Source: an uncultured Pirellulaceae bacterium
Lineage (GTDB): Bacteria > Planctomycetota > Planctomycetia > Pirellulales > Pirellulaceae
DNA: 64,000 bases
Direction of reading: 5' to 3'
Assembly: GCA_938091115.1 (NCBI GenBank)
Contig: CALKNI010000092.1
Coordinates: 1-64,000 of the forward strand
In this document: positions 44,173 through 53,358 of the stretch, piece by piece
Position numbering within the stretch: position 1 is the stretch's first letter
How the letters are laid out: each line of letters opens with the position of its first letter
Made by a program: the position numbers and the translations under genes
Notes under the pieces: generated by a model
What the model saw: only the letters and a program-made list of their open reading frames with translations
What the model was told of the DNA's origin: nothing
Databases searched by the model: none

Positions 44173-45243
44173 ATGAGCGACAATCAGCGAAGAGCTGTCT
44201 GCCGAATTTTGTTTCTGATTCTGTGCGCTCTTCCCACTGCCTCGGTCGGCTATTGGATTTTTCACCCGCAAACCGCAGTGACTTGGGAGCGTGAGATACA
44301 GGCAAATCTAGGCCTTACGACTCGGATTGATTCGGTGGAGACTTCTGGTCCCTACACGGTCATTCTGCGAGGTGTAGAGTTTCTGAATGTTGACGGTGAG
44401 CCGATTTTGGAGACGGTTGAAACTAGAATCGAATTCGGTAGACAATTTGATCGTGTTGTGCTGCCTAATAAAGTGACGGGAGTTTCCGACAAGGGGATTG
44501 GATTATTCATTGAAAATATTCGTCAGAATATCGTCCGAAAACGCTCGATCAAGAAAAGGTTGTTAATTGAATTTGAGCAGGATCTGGTTGTTAAGAAGCA
44601 AATGGCGGTCGAGACTGACCGGTTGTTTGCAAGAACAAGTTCATTTTCTTTGAATCCCGCAATTCGCTTGGGAGAACAGATTGTCCTATCTGATTTTCGG
44701 ATCGAATTTAGCAATTCGAAAACGGATGAATCTGAGGTTTTTGCAGCAGCAAGATTTAAAATTGGAAATGAAGGTGAATCAAACGATTTCGGTAAATCTG
44801 TCGAGTTGGAATTCAATCGAAAGGATGCGGATGGTGTTGGTTTTCGTTTAAATACCAATGGATTAGCAATTCCTTGTTGGCTGCTGAAAAATAGTTTTGT
44901 CGACCTACCGGCTACTCTTGGCCCGGATGCTTTGTTTCAGGGCGAAATTATTTCTGCGCCTCAAGCGAGTATTTCTCTTGTGTCACTGCAAGGCTGGTTT
45001 GAGCAAGTCAGTTTGGCGGCATCGGTGTCGCAGGATGCCGTCGAGTCGGCGTCGGTTCAGTTGGTCGAATGTGAATTCGAGGGAGGCCTGTTGTCTCGTT
45101 GGCAAGCGAATCTGTATCCCAATTCTCAATCTCCACCACGACCGATCGACGGTGAGTATCTGTTCACCTATACCCGCAATCTTGACATTGCGGGTGCCAT
45201 CAACAAGGCGTGGATTGATTACTCTGCTGAAGTTGAGCAGTAA
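44173..45243 (+). CDS. Membrane-anchored protein of unknown function
   Basis: A 356-residue protein with one N-terminal transmembrane segment (ILFLILCALPTASVGYWIF) and a long beta-rich extracytoplasmic part. The layout (anchor, then repeated amphipathic strands such as VETSGPYTVILRGVEFLN and ASISLVSLQGWFEQVSL) recalls the AsmA/TamB-type lipid-transport relatives, but no defining motif is present, so this is only a resemblance. It is convergent with the ccsBA gene and 168 bases after aroC. Confidence 0.7.
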   Translation: MSDNQRRAVCRILFLILCALPTASVGYWIFHPQTAVTWEREIQANLGLTTRIDSVETSGPYTVILRGVEFLNVDGEPILETVETRIEFGRQFDRVVLPNKVTGVSDKGIGLFIENIRQNIVRKRSIKKRLLIEFEQDLVVKKQMAVETDRLFARTSSFSLNPAIRLGEQIVLSDFRIEFSNSKTDESEVFAAARFKIGNEGESNDFGKSVELEFNRKDADGVGFRLNTNGLAIPCWLLKNSFVDLPATLGPDALFQGEIISAPQASISLVSLQGWFEQVSLAASVSQDAVESASVQLVECEFEGGLLSRWQANLYPNSQSPPRPIDGEYLFTYTRNLDIAGAINKAWIDYSAEVEQ

Positions 45244-45277
45244 GTTCGATTTTTCCGAAGATTAGAATGCAGGTTGT

Positions 45278-48200
45278 TCAGCTGATTATATTCTTGTCAG
45301 CAGACTCACGGGCGTAGCTCATCCAGAATTTCACTGGAATGAAAACGAACGCGGCAACTATGACGTGAGCTACTGCAACTAAAATGATCTTTTGAATGGT
45401 GTCATCTTCAGTTCCGGCATAGGCGTGTAGTCCGACTCCCATCGAATTGACTCCTTTCCAAGACCAAAGAACGATCACGTTGCCGAGCACCGCCAAAGCC
45501 GCAATTCCGCGGTCTTTTACAAGACCGCCCCAGCGAGCGTGAAGGACGACTGCATTCCACAGCACAATCATTAGTGCACCATTTTCTTTCGGGTCCCAGC
45601 CCCAGAACCGTCCCCACGAATCGTCACCCCAGAGACCGCCTAAAACGGTGCCAAAGAAACTTAAAAACAGGCCGAAACAAACGATACCGTAAATAAGGTT
45701 GACGAAGGATCGACGTCTTTCCGCTGTTGCGAATGCTGGTGTTACCAGCAATCCAATCAGATATGCAAAGCCAAGCATTCCTGCTGCAAAGGTCGCGCTG
45801 TATCCAAGTGAAATGCAGATCACATGGGTGGAGAGCCAAAACTGAGTATCTAAAACTGCCACCATCACCGTAAACGTATCGCCATCAACAATGGTCATTG
45901 TCCACGCCCAAATTAACGCCAGTAAAGCTCCCAACGAGGCAACGACATTGCCAATCCCAAGTTTTGTTATCCGCTCAACGATTAACATTAAAATGACCAT
46001 GCCCATAGAGACAAATAAGGCAGACGAATAGAGATTCGTGACCGGGGGGCGACCGGAAATGATGACACGGAAAATCAGACCTGTGATTTGCCATCCAAGT
46101 CCCAGGATGATCAAAGAACTTGAGACACGATTCCAGAGTTGGTGGAGTCCAATCCAGCCAAAACAAGCAGTTATAAACGCCAGTAAATAAATCGCTGTGG
46201 CAAGATAAAACGGTGAATAACTGTTGTAAATTTTCTCAACGCTAAATTTTTGGCTGCTATAACCAGTTGGCTGTGCTTCTTCAATTTTAGCCAGATAGTC
46301 CTCGACGGCCGTGTTGAAGGCTGTCGAGTCTTGAGCTAGGTAGGCTGGGCGAAGTTTCGACAACAGTTCTACAAACTCGTCGTTATTTTGCTGGAGCTCA
46401 GTGTTTCCATTGTTTAATCTCAAAATGTTGGCGGCTAGATCCTTTTCAGCGAAGGCGATGTTCTCAGCGAGAAGCGAATCAATCAACGGATTTTCATTGT
46501 CTTCAATCGATTCGCGAATCGCCGCGGGGATTTGATCCCAGTTTTCCAACAGTGATTTTGCAATTTGTTCTCTGTCGGTGGTTCCAAAAGCTCCTCCAAG
46601 TTGCTGCCGGATAACGGGATCCTCCAACAGGAAACCAATATTAGCAGCTCTTACCACGCGGGGTTTGATGATTGGTGCGATCTCTAATGCCACAATGGCT
46701 TTGCTCAATTCAGTTGTCGTTTTGCAGTCAAGCTTAACTGCAAGGTCAGCTAACCAGGCTCTTGTTCGACTCGAATAAAACGACGTCCAAGGGAGGTCGG
46801 GGTCTGAGGTGGGAATTATCAAAGGTATTAAGGGAGACTGAATGTCACGATCTGCCTCTTGGAGCCCCTCGAGGATGGTGAGTTCGTCTAAATTGCGGTT
46901 GTTGACGGGGCCGAACATCAGTTTCATTCCATAAACTCTCTGTAGAGCATCCCGGACACTTAAGAGCCGTTTTTGGAAAACAGTCCAATCTTCGTCCCTC
47001 ACTTCTCGATCGGGCAGTAGGTTTTTAAGTTCGTTGTCTGCGAGCAATATCTCTTCAAACGTGTACTTGAATTTCCTTGCTCTTGGTTCGGTTAAAGTTG
47101 AAGGAAGGCTAAGTGCATTGATGATACTTAAATCTTCAATTCGAAAAATTCGATACTGATCGAATCCTTTTGATTCAAATAGATTGTCTGCCAGCCAGCG
47201 AATTGCTGGCTGGTTTTTATTGTTACCATCTGCGACGGCTTCCCGTTTACTTAATTGCCTTGCTGTATTTCGAGCGAAGGAATCGAGAGGTTGGACTCGC
47301 CCATTAATTGTGATTGGAATTTCACCGAATCGGTCGAGCTTCATGTTTTCAACAACAGACTTTCTAGAATCGGAAGCGCCCTCTTTCAGAGTCCATCCTG
47401 CCATCAGTAAGCAGATCGCGATGGGAATGATCCACTTTCGATTTCCCGAGCTGTAGGCTGCGAATCGCCCAGTGCTGCGATAGGGTGAAGTGATTTCATT
47501 TTCGCGTTCTGGGGACTTGATTGGCCGAGGAGATTTTCTGCTCTTTTCTAAAAATCCAAGAAGTGAACTGCCGAATTGGGCGAGTAGGCCAACGACTGAA
47601 AACATGCAGCAAACATAAGGAATCATCCAGCCTTTGTTTTTTACGATCTGCAGAATTGAAATTTGGTCCCCGTTGGGAAGCTCGCTCATTTGACTTTGAT
47701 AAAAAGTTTCACCGGAATATCTAAGTGGGTTGTTCATCCAGATGAGCTGCTCACTCGAAACTCCCGATTCGAAGTCCTCTAACTGAATTTCGGAACCAAA
47801 AAATCGTGGCGTTGTTGTGCCGATGTAGTTTTCACGTTGAGCATCATTGAGCGTAATTGCGTAGGGTTTGTATTCGGTTTTGAAACGTAAGGCTATTTGG
47901 TAGGTCTTATCGCCGACCGTGACTGAGTTGTCACGACTGGCATCCCTAAGTTGAGTGATTAGATAGATGCCGAGAGATTTTCCATCTTTAATTAACTCAA
48001 CGTAAGCGGACGCGAAATCGACAGCCTGGTCGGTGTCTGTACCTGTCGAGACAGGGAGAGATTTGGCTCCCCATTCCAGACCGATTCCTGCATTACTCAC
48101 GGATTCGCTATTGTTGATTCGGGCAATGTCGGAGTTTGGTATGTACTCAATGCATTTTACATCAAAAGGAATTTCTTCTGAGACGATTAAATCCTGCTTC

Positions 48201-49171
48201 TCAAGTAACTTGCCCGGGATGGCAACGATCTTGTCGAGTTTCGGGTCTGAGACATCAATGATAGCCATCTCGGTAGCGCGAATGTCCAACGCATGGCTCA
48301 TGGTCTGCCCTTCGGCGATTGACATTCGCTGCTCTTCGTTCGTTGTGGTGACGTAGATTTCATTGAGCATCAAACCAGCGACACCAAGGTGAAGAAGGAC
48401 AATCCCAGCTTTGCGGCGGAATAGGATGACACATGCAGCGTAAGAAACTAAGGCAGCAACGGTGGCTTGAATGAGTTGCCATAAAATCCTCATCGCAGAG
48501 TCGCCGATGAACGCATCCTCACCTAATAACATCGTACCCCCGAAAACGGCAATCAGAGTAACGGCGGAAATGCCCAGTAATATTCGCTCAATCTTGCGAT
48601 TTTTCCCAATCGTGGCGCACGCATAAACGCAACCAATTCCGAGCATTAAAACACCGATTTGCATGGTGGTCCAAAGTTGTTGCCAAGAGAGCGGCGGACT
48701 ATTTTGAAGACCATCACTACCCTGTCCACTGAAAATAATGGCCCATGTCAGAAACGCCGCGAAAGCCGTTGCCAGTAGCCCAACCAGCAGTTTTTTTCCT
48801 TTCGCCTGAAGGCGGAATCTGAGAATGTGCGCAGCAGAAAGATTCATCAGCATCAGGACCAGGACTGTCAGTCCACTCGGGAGATAAAAACTGCCGGGGA
48901 TGTTTTGATGATCGGGAAACCAGCGAGGTACAAAAAATGTCTGGAAAGGCACGTCGACAAATAGGTTGTCAAAATGTTTCATCTTGACGATGTAGACGTC
49001 ACTTCGCGTCTGGTCCAAGGTTGCGACGAAGGTAATGAAGACCGCAAGTACCAATAGAAACACGGTCAGTTTCAATGAAGCCAATGGCATAATGACAGCT
49101 TTGGCGATGTCGATGAAACTTATCGAATGTGTGGCGGTGGATGCCTTGCTGCTGACGGAATTCGTAGCCAT
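45278..49171 (-). CDS. ccsBA: CcsB-CcsA (ResB-ResC) fusion, cytochrome c biogenesis
   Basis: System II cytochrome c synthase that exports haem and attaches it to apocytochromes. At 1297 residues it is a fusion of ResB/CcsB (N-terminal, transmembrane helices near 30-50, 95-150 and a large periplasmic domain), a middle domain with GEIPITINGRVQPLDSFARN, and CcsA (C-terminal ~300 residues). The tryptophan-rich haem-handling WWD motif reads WGRFWGWDPKENGALMIVLW near residue 1188, with flanking His residues such as ILAVLDTQFWLSTHVICISL. Upstream by 50 bases on the same strand is a lipoprotein gene. It is needed for the cytochrome of the oxidase operon. Confidence 0.95.
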   Translation of the reverse strand: MATNSVSSKASTATHSISFIDIAKAVIMPLASLKLTVFLLVLAVFITFVATLDQTRSDVYIVKMKHFDNLFVDVPFQTFFVPRWFPDHQNIPGSFYLPSGLTVLVLMLMNLSAAHILRFRLQAKGKKLLVGLLATAFAAFLTWAIIFSGQGSDGLQNSPPLSWQQLWTTMQIGVLMLGIGCVYACATIGKNRKIERILLGISAVTLIAVFGGTMLLGEDAFIGDSAMRILWQLIQATVAALVSYAACVILFRRKAGIVLLHLGVAGLMLNEIYVTTTNEEQRMSIAEGQTMSHALDIRATEMAIIDVSDPKLDKIVAIPGKLLEKQDLIVSEEIPFDVKCIEYIPNSDIARINNSESVSNAGIGLEWGAKSLPVSTGTDTDQAVDFASAYVELIKDGKSLGIYLITQLRDASRDNSVTVGDKTYQIALRFKTEYKPYAITLNDAQRENYIGTTTPRFFGSEIQLEDFESGVSSEQLIWMNNPLRYSGETFYQSQMSELPNGDQISILQIVKNKGWMIPYVCCMFSVVGLLAQFGSSLLGFLEKSRKSPRPIKSPERENEITSPYRSTGRFAAYSSGNRKWIIPIAICLLMAGWTLKEGASDSRKSVVENMKLDRFGEIPITINGRVQPLDSFARNTARQLSKREAVADGNNKNQPAIRWLADNLFESKGFDQYRIFRIEDLSIINALSLPSTLTEPRARKFKYTFEEILLADNELKNLLPDREVRDEDWTVFQKRLLSVRDALQRVYGMKLMFGPVNNRNLDELTILEGLQEADRDIQSPLIPLIIPTSDPDLPWTSFYSSRTRAWLADLAVKLDCKTTTELSKAIVALEIAPIIKPRVVRAANIGFLLEDPVIRQQLGGAFGTTDREQIAKSLLENWDQIPAAIRESIEDNENPLIDSLLAENIAFAEKDLAANILRLNNGNTELQQNNDEFVELLSKLRPAYLAQDSTAFNTAVEDYLAKIEEAQPTGYSSQKFSVEKIYNSYSPFYLATAIYLLAFITACFGWIGLHQLWNRVSSSLIILGLGWQITGLIFRVIISGRPPVTNLYSSALFVSMGMVILMLIVERITKLGIGNVVASLGALLALIWAWTMTIVDGDTFTVMVAVLDTQFWLSTHVICISLGYSATFAAGMLGFAYLIGLLVTPAFATAERRRSFVNLIYGIVCFGLFLSFFGTVLGGLWGDDSWGRFWGWDPKENGALMIVLWNAVVLHARWGGLVKDRGIAALAVLGNVIVLWSWKGVNSMGVGLHAYAGTEDDTIQKIILVAVAHVIVAAFVFIPVKFWMSYARESADKNIIS

Positions 49172-49220
49172 GGGGACGCTCTATTTCTGATCCAAGTTAT
49201 AATTGGTTGAATTTGAAAAA

Positions 49221-50300
49221 TTACTTTAACTGCAGGGTGTTGAGAAACGACTTGAATGAATCGCGGTTTGCATCAACTAAATTTTTGTTGCCCGACAATT
49301 TGAGGAACCAGGCTGAATCTCCAAGTTTGACCATGGCCGCAATTGTGCCAACATCAGAGGAGGAATTAAGGTCGATAAGGTCGACAATCTTCCCTTGGAC
49401 GCCGTCAATGTTGATGTCCGAAACACGGGCGCTAAGGTCGGGCTCAGAGAGTTCTCCTAAGCCAACCTGATTTTGCCAACGCTGGACATTGGGTTCCCAT
49501 GTGTTCGCAGAAGCTGGCATTTCAATGACAGTGATTTGCGCCTTTTTGCCATCGGTCTCTTTGGTGAGCCTGACTCTTACCATTGAATTGGTTGACCCGG
49601 TGTCCCAGCCTACCGGTGCTTCAAATTTAACTTTTTGAGTTGGTGTCTGTTGAGGCGGGCCCGCAGGTTGTCGTGGCGGTTGGGCTCCTCCAGCAAATGG
49701 AGGAGTCATCTTGCCAGAGCCGCGGCCTGTTTTGTCGAACAAAAGAAAATCAGAACTTTCATTTTTGATTGTTGTCTCAAGATTCTGAAGATTTGTTGGT
49801 GGAAGTCCAATTTGGCCAAGCCAGCGGTTCGCATTGAGTAGTAAATCCTGGTTTGGGCCTAAGCTCGATATTGCCAATTCCAAAGGAGGTGAAAATGAGC
49901 CGATCTTAAGTGTTGCGTAACGCATTGGTTTTTCAGCGCCGGTAGCCCAGTCGCTCGGCAGGTCCCAGGAGGGGTTGTTGCCATCAAATTGAATTGTGTC
50001 GAGAAAAGGTCTCCACGAATTTTCTGTGGCAGCCAACTGCTCTGCCGGTCCTGAAATTTTGAAAAACCAAGTTGCTTCGGGGTTTTGAAATATGGCGACA
50101 ACCATCCGAGTCGGTTGCCCAACGCCTTCTGTGGGTGATTTGTTTGTAGATCTCGGGTCTTGTCGGAGTTTGGCGAGGCCAGACCGCTCCTTGGGAATTA
50201 AACTAACTTTAATATCCTCATCTTTTGAACATCCTAGCGGTAGCGAAAGGAGAACGGGTGTTAAGAGGGCGAGGAGTGTAATTCTATTCAATTTATTCAC
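49221..50300 (-). CDS. Putative lipoprotein with two similar modules
   Basis: About 359 residues. A GTG at 50300 begins a compact lipoprotein signal (VNKLNRITLLALLTPVLLSLPLGC); the ORF-track TTG at 50333 adds only a polar leader. After the Cys come two related halves. Each has a W/F-rich end (WFFKISGPAEQLAATENSW ... FLDTIQF; WFLKLSGNKNLVDANRDSF ... FLNTLQL) and a segment with NRWLGQIGL / QRWQNQVGL. A Pro/Gln-rich linker (QPPRQPAGPPQQTPTQK) joins them. It directly precedes ccsBA and may assist haem or apocytochrome handling, but that is inference from position. Confidence 0.75.
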   Translation of the reverse strand: MNKLNRITLLALLTPVLLSLPLGCSKDEDIKVSLIPKERSGLAKLRQDPRSTNKSPTEGVGQPTRMVVAIFQNPEATWFFKISGPAEQLAATENSWRPFLDTIQFDGNNPSWDLPSDWATGAEKPMRYATLKIGSFSPPLELAISSLGPNQDLLLNANRWLGQIGLPPTNLQNLETTIKNESSDFLLFDKTGRGSGKMTPPFAGGAQPPRQPAGPPQQTPTQKVKFEAPVGWDTGSTNSMVRVRLTKETDGKKAQITVIEMPASANTWEPNVQRWQNQVGLGELSEPDLSARVSDINIDGVQGKIVDLIDLNSSSDVGTIAAMVKLGDSAWFLKLSGNKNLVDANRDSFKSFLNTLQLK

Positions 50301-50333
50301 GCGATAACCGATTGTTCCTTCAGTGTTTTCCAA

Positions 50334-50754
50334 TTGTTCAATCTAAAAAATGAACGATCTTTGTCCAACTGGAATACTGTGTGTTTCATTGTTTAAGATG
50401 TTTTAAACACAATTTTGATTGGTTTAAAAACGCGCTAGTTTAATTATAAGAACCGAGTAACTGTCGCTCTATATCACGAGTTTCGCAAAATGCGGGTGTA
50501 GTCAATTTGTCACACCATTGGTGCTTCTGACTTCTCCGAAATTGAATTCGTAGAGGGGGTTGCGGGAGTTGGAAAACTGATGCTCCTAAGTAATGATCTT
50601 TGCTTGATTCGACAGGATTGCTAATCAAAGCGGCAGGTTCTAATTGTCCGTCTTTTAGACACATTTTATCGAATTTCTGAAAAGAGAAAGCAGTCCGGCT
50701 TGTTTGAATTGGCTTTGAACGATTTTTATTGACAAGTTGTGGAACGGGTTACTG
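50334..50754. other. Intergenic region between fahA and the lipoprotein gene
   Basis: No convincing gene. An AT-rich inverted repeat, TGTTTA (50390-50395) and TAAACA (50404-50409), lies about 90 bases upstream of the lipoprotein start and could be a regulatory site. The 74-residue ORF at 50440-50664 has no start site or motif. Confidence 0.55.
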
Positions 50755-52101
50755 TTACATTGCCTGGGTAGCCGAAAGAACCTTTCCCAAACAAATTCCA
50801 AATCCAATGCGCCGATGTTCATTAGATTCACAGAATCCACGAAAAATTACAGTGTCGCCGTCAGCTAGGAATTTTCGTTCCTCTCCAGTTGGAAGTTTAA
50901 TTGGAGTTCTCTGGCTCCCCGGTAGTGCATTTTGCTGATCACCGTCCCAGGTCAGCTCAAGCATGCATCCTCTTGAGTCGCGAGTTTGCCCGCTGACGGT
51001 TCCACTTCCCAGCATATCGCCAGGACGTAAATTGCAACCATTGCTGCTGTGGTGCGTCAGCATTTGAGCAAAGGTCCAGTATAGATTTGTGAAACTTCCT
51101 CGCGTGAGGAGTTGAGGTTCGAAACCCTGTTGCTGCATTTGCTCGGTTAAAAGGTAGACCTCTAGTTGAAGATCAATTCCTCCGAATTGCGAATTGGTGT
51201 CGCTCGCGAGGTAGTCTAAAGGGCGTGGATCCTCAGCGTCTCTTTGGAACTCGGCACATCGGAAAGGCGCGAGTGCTTCCATTGTAACAACCCACGGTGA
51301 GATGGTACTGGCGAATGATTTTGCCAAGAAGGGCCCAAGGGGTTGGTACTCCCATTTTTGGATGTCCCGAGCGGACCAATCGTTGAGTAGCGTCAGTCCA
51401 AACATATGGGATTCAGCGTCTTCGATTAAGACAGACTCGCCAAGCTGGTTTCCTTGGCCCACGAAACAACCAACTTCCAATTCATAGTCGAATAGCTTAC
51501 ACGCCTCGCGAGTAGGAGCGGTGCCAGGTTCGGCAGGAGTAAGTTGACCGACAGGGCGGCGAATCGGTGTGCCGCTTACGACAATACTTGAGGCTCTACC
51601 GTGATACCCGATTGGGATATGTTTGTAATTGGGTAACAGGGGATTGTCAGGCCTAAACATGCTGCCAACGTTGGTCGCGTGAAAGACCGAAGCGTAAAAG
51701 TCCGAATAGTCACCGATGTTGCAAGGAAGTAAGAAGTCAACACTGGTTTGCGGAACAAGTGCGACGCTTGCTAATTTATCTGCTTCTGGAGAGCCCTGAC
51801 TAAGTAACTCAACTATCCTCTTCCGCAATTGACTTTGTTGCACAGGAGGGAGCGCCATCAGTGGGTTGAGGTTCACGTGTTGAAGGACTGTTTCAAAATC
51901 GGGACTCAGCAGACCAGCTTCGGCACATGCCCGTAGGTTGAGGATTTGATCGCCAATCCCAATTCCGATCGACGCAGGATTATCGGAGGTCTGGAATACG
52001 CAATAAGGCAGATTTTGAATTGGGAAATCAGTTTCGGGTTGATTGGCGCTTTCAACCCAGGAAATCAAATCTTGGGAGTGGGTTGCATTCAGGGCGTACA
52101 T
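50755..52101 (-). CDS. fahA: Fumarylacetoacetase
   Basis: Last enzyme of tyrosine breakdown: fumarylacetoacetate to fumarate plus acetoacetate. The 448 residues are close to the usual length. The metal site is visible: GDYSDFYASVFHATNVG (Asp), FDYELEVGCFVG (two Glu) and LLNDWSARDIQKWEYQPLG (Asp). GYHGRASSIVVSGTPIRRP is another family mark. Upstream on the same strand, 59 bases away, is an unrecognised gene likely in the same operon. No other tyrosine-degradation gene (such as hmgA) is in the window. Confidence 0.96.
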   Translation of the reverse strand: MYALNATHSQDLISWVESANQPETDFPIQNLPYCVFQTSDNPASIGIGIGDQILNLRACAEAGLLSPDFETVLQHVNLNPLMALPPVQQSQLRKRIVELLSQGSPEADKLASVALVPQTSVDFLLPCNIGDYSDFYASVFHATNVGSMFRPDNPLLPNYKHIPIGYHGRASSIVVSGTPIRRPVGQLTPAEPGTAPTREACKLFDYELEVGCFVGQGNQLGESVLIEDAESHMFGLTLLNDWSARDIQKWEYQPLGPFLAKSFASTISPWVVTMEALAPFRCAEFQRDAEDPRPLDYLASDTNSQFGGIDLQLEVYLLTEQMQQQGFEPQLLTRGSFTNLYWTFAQMLTHHSSNGCNLRPGDMLGSGTVSGQTRDSRGCMLELTWDGDQQNALPGSQRTPIKLPTGEERKFLADGDTVIFRGFCESNEHRRIGFGICLGKVLSATQAM

Positions 52102-52160
52102 AAGATGTTGCTCTTTCTTGTTTGTGAGGCAAATCGTTAGTAGGGCAAATCGGTTTGGTC

Positions 52161-53135
52161 TTAATTCGGGAAAAGAGACGCGTGGCTCTGCCCCGGGATG
52201 GCTTGAAGTTCAGTCGTTGGTTCAAGGAAGGAACATGAGCCAAAGGAAAGTATTGATTTGCTCCGTAGCGTTTTAATCCGATCGGCTTGAACCTTGAAGT
52301 TTCCCCAGAAAATTTCATTGTCGTTGACTCCGAACAGAGTTGGTTCTTTTGCGGACAAGATTTCTGTTAGCTCGTCGATACTAAGTGCGTGTTCCCAACT
52401 CATCATAGTAGCGTAAAAGACATTTAGAAAACCGAACATTGTTGCGGTTTGTGAGTCTGCTTCATAAGTTAATCGATAATCGCTGCGAACAGGATGATGA
52501 AGCCCTGCGGTTGCTTTAAAGGCTACTCTTGCTTTACTGCAATTCCAAATGAACCTAGCCAATTCTTCAGGGGTGGGAATTAAACTAGCAGACGTTCCCC
52601 CGGTACGGATTTTAGCAAAAAGGTCTTTATTCGAAGTGTCATTTTTTAGCCGATGCACCAAATCACTGGGATCGCTGGCGTGTGGGAATTCCAGAAATGA
52701 TTGAATGCCTGTTGGGAGTCGCTCGAGTGTGGCTTCCAGGTTTGCAAGATTGGGTGTTTTTACTTCAATCGCATCAACCATGTCGTTTGCGATATTCTCT
52801 TGGTTGTTGGAATTGTTGAATTTTTGAATGAGATCGATTGCAGACTCAAATTTTTGAAAACTTTCTTGCGCATCAAGGTTTTCAATTGGCGGCACGAGTG
52901 CACTGATTCTCCAGGGGCGAGCGGGCGAAGAGATTTCGCTTACTTGCGAATTTCGGAGCTCGCCATATTCCCCGAGTCGCGATGCGGGAATAATTAACCG
53001 GCCTAACATTGAATGTTCGGTCGAATGGACATACTGATGGTAGTTGGCAACCACAGCATCCATCGCCAGGGATGCTGGTGGGAAAAGCCCCGCATAGTCA
53101 ACCGATTCACGCATCAATTCGGACATTTGATTCAT
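52161..53135 (-). CDS. Protein of unknown function linked to fahA
   Basis: A 324-residue cytoplasmic protein. It has alternating helices and strands with short conserved-looking blocks, ESVDYAGLFPPASLAMD at the start, KIRTGGTSASLIPTPEELA in the middle and FKATAGLHHPVR toward the C-terminus. This order resembles a TIM barrel with basic and His residues at strand ends, but I do not recognise the family. Its position just ahead of fumarylacetoacetase suggests a role in aromatic amino acid catabolism or its control. Confidence 0.7.
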   Translation of the reverse strand: MNQMSELMRESVDYAGLFPPASLAMDAVVANYHQYVHSTEHSMLGRLIIPASRLGEYGELRNSQVSEISSPARPWRISALVPPIENLDAQESFQKFESAIDLIQKFNNSNNQENIANDMVDAIEVKTPNLANLEATLERLPTGIQSFLEFPHASDPSDLVHRLKNDTSNKDLFAKIRTGGTSASLIPTPEELARFIWNCSKARVAFKATAGLHHPVRSDYRLTYEADSQTATMFGFLNVFYATMMSWEHALSIDELTEILSAKEPTLFGVNDNEIFWGNFKVQADRIKTLRSKSILSFGSCSFLEPTTELQAIPGQSHASLFPN

Positions 53136-53285
53136 GAGGAGCTACTCGTTTTGAAAATGGATTTAACAGTCGAAATCGTACTATTGATGGTGCGATTGGA
53201 CAACGACCGACAGCCGTTTGTAAGCCAAAACGGCGGCTTAAAGGGACTGGCGAAAACGAACGGACTCGTCTTTCGAAAATCGCAT

Positions 53286-53314
53286 TAAAAAAACCCCCGG
53301 AATTAGCCGGGGGT
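53286..53314 (-). terminator. Rho-independent terminator after the HTH membrane protein gene
   Basis: On the minus strand ACCCCCGG and CCGGGGGT form a perfect 8-bp stem with a six-base loop, followed by seven T. About 45 bases after the stop at 53359. Confidence 0.9.
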
Positions 53315-53358
53315 CATTTAGTTTGTAGATGAGAGCCCACGATATGGACTTTAGGCGT

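Noticed and set aside
50440-50664. A 74-residue ORF upstream of fahA's neighbour
   Set aside because: No start site, no motif and low-complexity content.
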